Shown: positions 22,362 to 30,500 of the stretch, one piece after another
Layout: each line of letters opens with the position of its first letter
How positions within the stretch are numbered: the stretch's first letter is position 1
Assembly: GCA_023091665.1 (NCBI GenBank)
Contig: JALJCQ010000012.1
Coordinates: forward strand, 2,170,001-2,234,000
Direction of reading: 5' to 3'
Source of the DNA: Pythium myriotylum
Lineage: Eukaryota; Oomycota; Peronosporomycetes; Pythiales; Pythiaceae
Length of the DNA: 64,000 nt
Position numbers and translations under genes: made by a program
Notes under the pieces: generated by a model
What the model saw: the letters and a program-made list of their open reading frames with translations, nothing else
What the model was told of the DNA's origin: nothing
The model's database searches: none

Positions 22362-23204
22362 CTAAAAGCGCAGATAGTAGTGGAACGCGTGGATGTACGG
22401 GAAGCCGCCCACGTTGCGGGAGCAGTTCTTGTGTGCGTAGCCGTCAGGAATCACAAACTCCGCAACGTCCTACGGACACGATCATCAGCCATTGAACGGA
22501 TTTATTGAGACGACACCAGGGAGCGTACCTGTGGCCCCACTCGCACGTTGAGCAAGTCGTACGTAAGCGTCATGATTGGTTCGCCGTCGACAACGGACTC
22601 CTCCGTGAGTCGAATGGGTACTAGAACGCAATGAGTCGATTAGTCTCCTGTCGTTTCAACTCAGAACTCGGACGACCGAAGTACCTCGCGAGTGCTCCTC
22701 AGCGTAGATGTGGACGCGCATATTCGCGTTGCCGTGGACCCAGTGCTCACACGATTTCCCGCGAACGCTCTCCATGCCCTACCACGTGGGATTAGCTCAG
22801 TGCCTTCTTGACTTGTGAAGGAATTTACTCACGACAAACTCCTGGTCGAAAGGGACGTTTGGCAGCGGCATCGGGTCGCCGAGGTAGGCACGCTCGCACT
22901 TGGGGTACTTGCCTCGCCGGACCATGTATTCTTTCTTCTGGTCGTAGCGCCGCACGTAGGTCCTGCCGGCCTCGTAGCCGTGCGTGATCCGCGCGAAGGC
23001 GAGCTGCTGGTCGAAGTCATACTTGATGGCAATCTCGCGCACGGACGGCGGGTAGCTCTGCCGCGGGTCTGTGAGATGCGAGACGACCCTGAGATCGGCC
23101 TGGAACTGGCGAGGCAGTAGCGGCGGAGAGCGGACGGCCGCCTGCACTGAGCACGTGCACACTGCGATCAACACGAGCAGCGACCATTGCAGAGAGCTCG
23201 CCAT
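22362..23204 (-). CDS. Secreted protein, ependymin-like
   Basis: Four exons (23204-22833, 22778-22685, 22620-22529, 22469-22362) encode about 221 aa. A clear signal peptide (MASSLQWSLLVLIAVCTCSV, then QAA) is followed by a beta-rich protein with spaced cysteines: a YDFDQQLAFARITHGYEAG segment, YPKCERAYLG, SCEHWVHGNANMRVHIY, and an end reading DVAEFVIPDGYAHKNCS. The pattern (a Cys-x-x-Trp core, a segment beginning VPIRL, then EFVIP...C) resembles ependymin-related/LolA-like lipid-binding folds. I infer a secreted, possibly hydrophobic-ligand-binding protein. All three introns are short (54-64 bp) and keep frame. The exact family is uncertain. Confidence 0.72.
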
Positions 23205-23320
23205 GTTGGAGTTGGACCTTGAGTGGGGATTCTTTCGATAAAAATTGGTATCTTGTCACACGTCGCATACAGCTCAGGAGACGCCCTTGTATTTTGTTAG
23301 CAACTTTGCACATGCAGCAT

Positions 23321-24355
23321 CTACACCCTTCGCTTGGGATCTGGGATGGCCTGGTAGCCTGGAATCGACGGCAGCACGGCGCGCGAGGGCAGCACGCACA
23401 GCAGCGTCATGAGCAGCGCCCACTCGATGGGGAACTCGACGACCTCGAGCAGCACGACCCAGCGCAAGAGTCCGTCCGAGCCCCCATTGGGCGAGAAGAA
23501 GAAGATGGGGTTGGCCTCCATGATGCGCTTGAGCGGGATATTGAACGGGGCGACGTCGCTGTCGCTGCGCAGGTCGTCCATCTGCTGCGAGTACTCGGAG
23601 AAGACGAGCAGCAGCTCGGACAGCGTGCGCATGACGCAGAAGACGGCTGAGATGGCCGCGATGCGCCGGATGTTGCGCTGTCGTCGGTTGGCGCCCTCGG
23701 CCACTTTCCCGAGCAGCTCGCACATGCGTTTGCCGTACGCAGGGAGCAGGAAAATGCAGACGGCGAAGCAGGACGTGAGCAGAACGGTCGCGAAGAAGTT
23801 GAGGCTCTTGCAAAAGTCGTCGGAGGGGAAGAGGCTGACGAGAAAGAACGAGAAGATCTGCAGCACGTTGGTGACGAGAACCATGCGGATGAAGAGCAGA
23901 CGCGGCGGCGTGTTCGCGGTCGCGTGCGGAGAGCGGTAGGCGTGCGTCGTGCGGCTGCTGTCGACCTGCTCGATCATGCTGGCCCAGGTGTTGAAGATGA
24001 GCAGGAAGACGCTGACGAGCACGAGCGAGGCGACCATGCCGAGCGCTTGCCACGCGGTCACGAGCTGCACGTACGAGATGTGGAGGTGCTGGGCCTCGTG
24101 GGTGGTGCCGGACGAGCGAAGGACGAAGACCATCCAGAGCGCGACGAGCAGGAAGGCCAGCGCGCGCAGCAGCGAGCCGAAGCCCAGCAGCGCGAAGAGC
24201 CGCACGGCCGTCTTGTCCTCGGTGTGCATGTTGCGCGACATGCGCGTCCAGGAGATGGCGCTCGGCGCGAGGTAGAAGCCGCCGAGCGCGTAGAGACAGG
24301 CGTAGGCGACGTAGTAGCCCGTGTTGCCGTCGCGCGCGGGCGCGGGCGTCGCCAT
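23321..24355 (-). CDS. Seven-transmembrane protein (THH1/TOM1/TOM3-like)
   Basis: Single exon, 344 aa. I count seven hydrophobic segments: YYVAYACLYALGGFYLA, ALLGFGSLLRALAFLLVALW, ALGMVASLVLVSVFLLIF, LVTNVLQIFSFFLVSLF, FATVLLTSCFAVCIFLL, IAAISAVFCVMRTLSELLLV and IEWALLMTLLCVLPSRAVL. The layout and length resemble TOM1/TOM3-domain or GPCR-like proteins that sit in endomembranes. The N-terminus is short and the tail is basic (PDPKRRV). It could be an orphan 7-TM receptor; I see no ligand-binding or G-protein motif that decides it. The start is the only ATG before the first helix. Confidence 0.75.
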   Translation of the reverse strand: MATPAPARDGNTGYYVAYACLYALGGFYLAPSAISWTRMSRNMHTEDKTAVRLFALLGFGSLLRALAFLLVALWMVFVLRSSGTTHEAQHLHISYVQLVTAWQALGMVASLVLVSVFLLIFNTWASMIEQVDSSRTTHAYRSPHATANTPPRLLFIRMVLVTNVLQIFSFFLVSLFPSDDFCKSLNFFATVLLTSCFAVCIFLLPAYGKRMCELLGKVAEGANRRQRNIRRIAAISAVFCVMRTLSELLLVFSEYSQQMDDLRSDSDVAPFNIPLKRIMEANPIFFFSPNGGSDGLLRWVVLLEVVEFPIEWALLMTLLCVLPSRAVLPSIPGYQAIPDPKRRV

Positions 24356-24518
24356 CGGGCTCGCTGACTGGGATCCGAGGCTGCGCGAAGTGCACGAGAA
24401 GCTTCGAAAAACAAGGGAGGAGGTTTAACGGTGTTAAGAACGTAGTCACATGCCCAGCAGCAACAACAACAAAGAGAAATGGCTACACTTTGGAGCTGCT
24501 CATAAGATACCGATCTCA

Positions 24519-27500
24519 TCAGTTGACGACGCCGGAGACGGCGCCGCTGAGCGCCGACTTGGCGCCCGCGCGCGTCTTGAGGTAGCAGGCCGGGCGCCCG
24601 GCGGCGTTGGCGTTGACGAACGTGTACGCCTTGCAGCCGCTCGTGGCCGCGCAGCGGTCGCAGCACTCGCTCGGCGAGAGCCCGAAGACGGTCGCGAGGT
24701 CGTTGCCGTACAAGTCGACGTCCGTCAGCTGCTGCGAGCACTTGGCCGGCGTCGGCATGCACTGGTAGTACGTCGGGTTCCACGCCTGGCAGTAGAAGCC
24801 CGACGGACAGCACGTCGCCCCGGCGCTGCTGCCGCACGAACCGTACTCGGGAGTCGAGCACGCCGGCTTGGGGCTCACGACGGCCGCCGAGACAGCCCCG
24901 ACCAAGGCTTTCTTCTGGCCCGTGCCCTTCTTGAGGTAGCACGCCGTCCGGCCGTCCGCGTTGTAGTTGACGAATGTGTACGCCTTGCAGCCAGCGGTCT
25001 CGGCGCATCGGTCGCAGCAGTCCCAGGGCAGCAGCCCGAAGACCGTCGCGAGGTCGTCGCCGAAGTAGTCCACGCCGACTTCCTGGGCGCCGCACTTCTG
25101 CGGCGTCGGGCGGCACTGGTAGTAGAACGGGTTCCACGGCTGACAGTACTCGCCCGACGGACAGCACTTGACGCCGTCCTTGTCGCTGCCGCACTGGCCG
25201 CCCGAGCCCACGGCGCACGCCGGTGGCTGGACGACCGCCGAGACGGCACCGGGCAGCGCCTGCCTCTTGCCCGTGCCCTTCTTGAGGTAGCACATGGGCT
25301 TGCCGTCGGCGTTGTAGTTGACGAACGTGTAGGCCTTGCAGCCGTCGGTCGCGCGGCACTTGTCGCAGCACTGCTCGGGCAGCAGCAGCGAGAGACTCGC
25401 GAGGTCGTCGCCGTAGTAGTCGACGCCCACTTCCTGCTTGCCGCACGAGGCGTCCACGCGGCGGCACTGGTAGTACGTCGGGTTCCACGGCTGGCAGTAC
25501 TCGCCCGCAGGGCACGGCGACGGGCCCTCGCGGAGGTTGCCGCAAGGACCACCAGACACGGGCGTTGGCGTCGTCGGGGTTGGCGTGGTTGGCACTGGCG
25601 TCGTTGGTACTGGCGTCGTCGGCACTGGCGTCGTTGGCACTGGCGTCGTCGGCGTTGGCGTGGTTGGCGTTGGTGTCGTCGGTGCTGGGGTGGTCGGCGT
25701 TGGCGTGGTTGGCGTTGGTGTCGTCGGCGTTGGCGTGGTCGGCGTTGGTGTATCTGGTGAGAAGCTACAGGTCGCCGCGACCAGGTCCAGCAGATCGGCT
25801 CGGTACTGGATGCTGCCGAGCGGCACCGTGCACTCGCTCGGCTGCGCGCTCAACGCCGCGCCGAACACCTTGGAACACGCGGCGCTCGCGCAGATGGCGG
25901 CGAGCAGCTCCGTCGACGGTCGCGTCGCCGGCACGAACTTGTAGCCCGAGTCCGTCGCGCACTTGAGCAGGTCCGCCGTGGCCGTCGTGATCGGAGCGAG
26001 CGTGGCCGAGGAGCAGAAGGGCGAGATCGGCGTCGGCACGGGCCCGGGGCTCGGGACGGGCTTCGGCGTCGGGAGCGGCTCTGGAGCCAGAGTCGAAGGC
26101 GCAGGCGTCGGAGCGGCAGTCGGCACGACGCCCGTGGAGCAGTAAGCGAGCACGCGGTCGAGCAAGTCGGCGCGGAGAGCGAACTGGCCGAGCGGAAGCA
26201 CGCACTCGACGGGGTTCGAGGCCACGGCGGCGTTCAGCGCGGTCTTGCAGCTCACACTGGCGCACATTTTGTCCATTTGCGTCGTGCTCGGAGGAGCGGA
26301 GGCAGTCGCGAACGGATACGAGCTCTCCGACGCACACTTGATGAAGTCCGAGTTGGTGTAAATCAGAGACGACAAAGTGGAAGCCGAGCAAGTCGACAGA
26401 GGAGCGCTGGTGGTCGGCACCGGAGTCACGGGAGCCACTGTCGTCGAAGACGGAGACGGCGTCACAGGAGACGCCGACGTCGGACCAGGCGTCGCCGCAC
26501 CGCCATCCGACACCGCAGACAGCGTCACCATCAACGGGTAGTGGTCGCTGTTGTAGTCGTTGCACTTGGGCGGGTAGTACAGGTCGTGGCGGAACGCCAC
26601 CGCCGACACGCGGTCCTTCAGCGACTTGGACACGATGATGTGGTCCAGCGAGCTCACCTCCGTGTCCTCGAACACGCAGTTCGAGTCCTTGTCCCACCAC
26701 TGCGTGAACCGCTGCGCCTTGTCCACCAACGACCCCACGTTCACGTACTCGGTGTTCTCCAGAATGCCCAGCACGTTGCTGATCGGCACGTTGTCGTTGC
26801 GGTCCGGCGCCTGCAGCGAGAAGTCGTTCAGGTCGCCCGAGATGATCACGTCGTTGCCCGCCGCCGTCGCGCTCGCCGCCAGCCCCGCGATCACCGTCGC
26901 CTGTCCTTCGCGCTCGTAGCACCGACCCACGTCCCGCGGGTTCGCCAGGAAGTGCGTCCCGATCACCGTGATCGGCTTGGCGAAGCCCACCAGCTTGAAC
27001 GTCGTGTAGAAGTGCTTCGACACGCTCTTCGACTTGGCGATGCTCGACGACGTCGCCGGACACTTGGAGTTGGCCACCGGCAGCGTCGCCGACACCGACG
27101 ACCGCTGCAGGTCCTCCACCGGGTCCACGCGCGTGATGATGGCCGAGTTCTGGCCCGTCGCCGTGTCCGTGCCGCGGATCAGGTACGGCTTGTACGTCGA
27201 GTCGCCCAGCGCCGCGATCTCGCCCAGCAGCACGTTCAGCGCCGCGCAGTCCTCCACCTCGTTCAGCTGCACCATGTCCGCGTCCATCGCCTTGATCGTC
27301 ACGGCCAGCTGCTTGATGTGCTTCTTCGCCTCCTCCACCGTCGCCCACGGACACGCCGAGCTAGGACACTTGGGCGAGCTGCCGTACCCGGCCAGCATCA
27401 TGAAGTCCGTGTTGAACGTCGCGTACTTGAGCTTGGTCGTGTCGGGACGCCGGTCTTCCGGCTTGGCCGGTGCCGTCGGACACGACTGGAACACTGGCTT

Positions 27501-30500
27501 GGTCGTCGGCGTCGGCACTGGCGTCACAGGGGCCACCGTCGTTGGCACGGGTGTCGCTGGAGCCTCGGTGGTCGGCACCGGAGTCACGGGAGCCACTGTC
27601 GTCGAAGACGGAGACGGCGTCACAGGAGACGCCGACGTCGGACCAGGCGTCGCCGCACCGCCATCCGACACCGCAGACAGCGTCACCATCAACGGGTAGT
27701 GGTCGCTGTTGTAGTCGTTGCACTTGGGCGGGTAGTACAGGTCGTGGCGGAACGCCACCGCCGACACGCGGTCCTTCAGCGACTTGGACACGATGATGTG
27801 GTCCAGCGAGCTCACCTCCGTGTCCTCGAACACGCAGTTCGAGTCCTTGTCCCACCACTGCGTGAACCGCTGCGCCTTGTCCACCAACGACCCCACGTTC
27901 ACGTACTCGGTGTTCTCCAGAATGCCCAGCACGTTGCTGATCGGCACGTTGTCGTTGCGGTCCGGCGCCTGCAGCGAGAAGTCGTTCAGGTCGCCCGAGA
28001 TGATCACGTCGTTGCCCGCCGCCGTCGCGCTCGCCGCCAGCCCCGCGATCACCGTCGCCTGTCCTTCGCGCTCGTAGCACCGACCCACGTCCCGCGGGTT
28101 CGCCAGGAAGTGCGTCCCGATCACCGTGATCGGCTTGGCGAAGCCCACCAGCTTGAACGTCGTGTAGAAGTGCTTCGACACGCTCTTCGACTTGGCGATG
28201 CTCGACGACGTCGCCGGACACTTGGAGTTGGCCACCGGCAGCGTCGCCGACACCGACGACCGCTGCAGGTCCTCCACCGGGTCCACGCGCGTGATGATGG
28301 CCGAGTTCTGGCCCGTCGCCGTGTCCGTGCCGCGGATCAGGTACGGCTTGTACGTCGAGTCGCCCAGCGCCGCGATCTCGCCCAGCAGCACGTTCAGCGC
28401 CGCGCAGTCCTCCACCTCGTTCAGCTGCACCATGTCCGCGTCCATCGCCTTGATCGTCACGGCCAGCTGCTTGATGTGCTTCTTCGCCTCCTCCACCGTC
28501 GCCCACGGACACGCCGAGCTAGGACACTTGGGCGAGCTGCCGTACCCGGCCAGCATCATGAAGTCCGTGTTGAACGTCGCGTACTTGAGCTTGGTCGTGT
28601 CGGGACGCCGGTCTTCCGGCTTGGCCGGTGCCGTCGGACACGACTGGAACACTGGCTTGGTCGTCGGCGTCGGCACTGGCGTCACAGGGGCCACCGTCGT
28701 TGGCACGGGTGTCGCTGGAGCCTCGGTGGTCGGCACCGGAGTCACGGGAGCCACTGTCGTCGAAGACGGAGACGGCGTCACAGGAGACGCCGACGTCGGA
28801 CCAGGCGTCGCCGCACCGCCATCCGACACCGCAGACAGCGTCACCATCAACGGGTAGTGGTCGCTGTTGTAGTCGTTGCACTTGGGCGGGTAGTACAGGT
28901 CGTGGCGGAACGCCACCGCCGACACGCGGTCCTTCAGCGACTTGGACACGATGATGTGGTCCAGCGAGCTCACCTCCGTGTCCTCGAACACGCAGTTCGA
29001 GTCCTTGTCCCACCACTGCGTGAACCGCTGCGCCTTGTCCACCAACGACCCCACGTTCACGTACTCGGTGTTCTCCAGAATGCCCAGCACGTTGCTGATC
29101 GGCACGTTGTCGTTGCGGTCCGGCGCCTGCAGCGAGAAGTCGTTCAGGTCGCCCGAGATGATCACGTCGTTGCCCGCCGCCGTCGCGCTCGCCGCCAGCC
29201 CCGCGATCACCGTCGCCTGTCCTTCGCGCTCGTAGCACCGACCCACGTCCCGCGGGTTCGCCAGGAAGTGCGTCCCGATCACCGTGATCGGCTTGGCGAA
29301 GCCCACCAGCTTGAACGTCGTGTAGAAGTGCTTCGACACGCTCTTCGACTTGGCGATGCTCGACGACGTCGCCGGACACTTGGAGTTGGCCACCGGCAGC
29401 GTCGCCGACACCGACGACCGCTGCAGGTCCTCCACCGGGTCCACGCGCGTGATGATGGCCGAGTTCTGGCCCGTCGCCGTGTCCGTGCCGCGGATCAGGT
29501 ACGGCTTGTACGTCGAGTCGCCCAGCGCCGCGATCTCGCCCAGCAGCACGTTCAGCGCCGCGCAGTCCTCCACCTCGTTCAGCTGCACCATGTCCGCGTC
29601 CATCGCCTTGATCGTCACGGCCAGCTGCTTGATGTGCTTCTTCGCCTCCTCCACCGTCGCCCACGGACACGCCGAGCTAGGACACTTGGGCGAGCTGCCG
29701 TACCCGGCCAGCATCATGAAGTCCGTGTTGAACGTCGCGTACTTGAGCTTGGTCGTGTCGGGACGCCGGTCTTCCGGCTTGGCCGGTGCCGTCGGACACG
29801 ACTGGAACACTGGCTTGGTCGTCGGCGTCGGCACTGGCGTCACAGGGGCCACCGTCGTTGGCACGGGTGTCGCTGGAGCCTCGGTGGTCGGCACCGGAGT
29901 CACGGGAGCCACTGTCGTCGAAGACGGAGACGGCGTCACAGGAGACGCCGACGTCGGACCAGGCGTCGCCGCACCGCCATCCGACACCGCAGACAGCGTC
30001 ACCATCAACGGGTAGTGGTCGCTGTTGTAGTCGTTGCACTTGGGCGGGTAGTACAGGTCGTGGCGGAACGCCACCGCCGACACGCGGTCCTTCAGCGACT
30101 TGGACACGATGATGTGGTCCAGCGAGCTCACCTCCGTGTCCTCGAACACGCAGTTCGAGTCCTTGTCCCACCACTGCGTGAACCGCTGCGCCTTGTCCAC
30201 CAACGACCCCACGTTCACGTACTCGGTGTTCTCCAGAATGCCCAGCACGTTGCTGATCGGCACGTTGTCGTTGCGGTCCGGCGCCTGCAGCGAGAAGTCG
30301 TTCAGGTCGCCCGAGATGATCACGTCGTTGCCCGCCGCCGTCGCGCTCGCCGCCAGCCCCGCGATCACCGTCGCCTGTCCTTCGCGCTCGTAGCACCGAC
30401 CCACGTCCCGCGGGTTCGCCAGGAAGTGCGTCCCGATCACCGTGATCGGCTTGGCGAAGCCCACCAGCTTGAACGTCGTGTAGAAGTGCTTCGACACGCT

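Noticed and set aside
24058..25545. A 495-codon minus-strand frame overlapping the 7-TM gene and the CBM1/PAN region.
   Set aside because: It runs across two unrelated real genes in a shifted frame and shows Arg/Pro/Ala-rich shadow composition.
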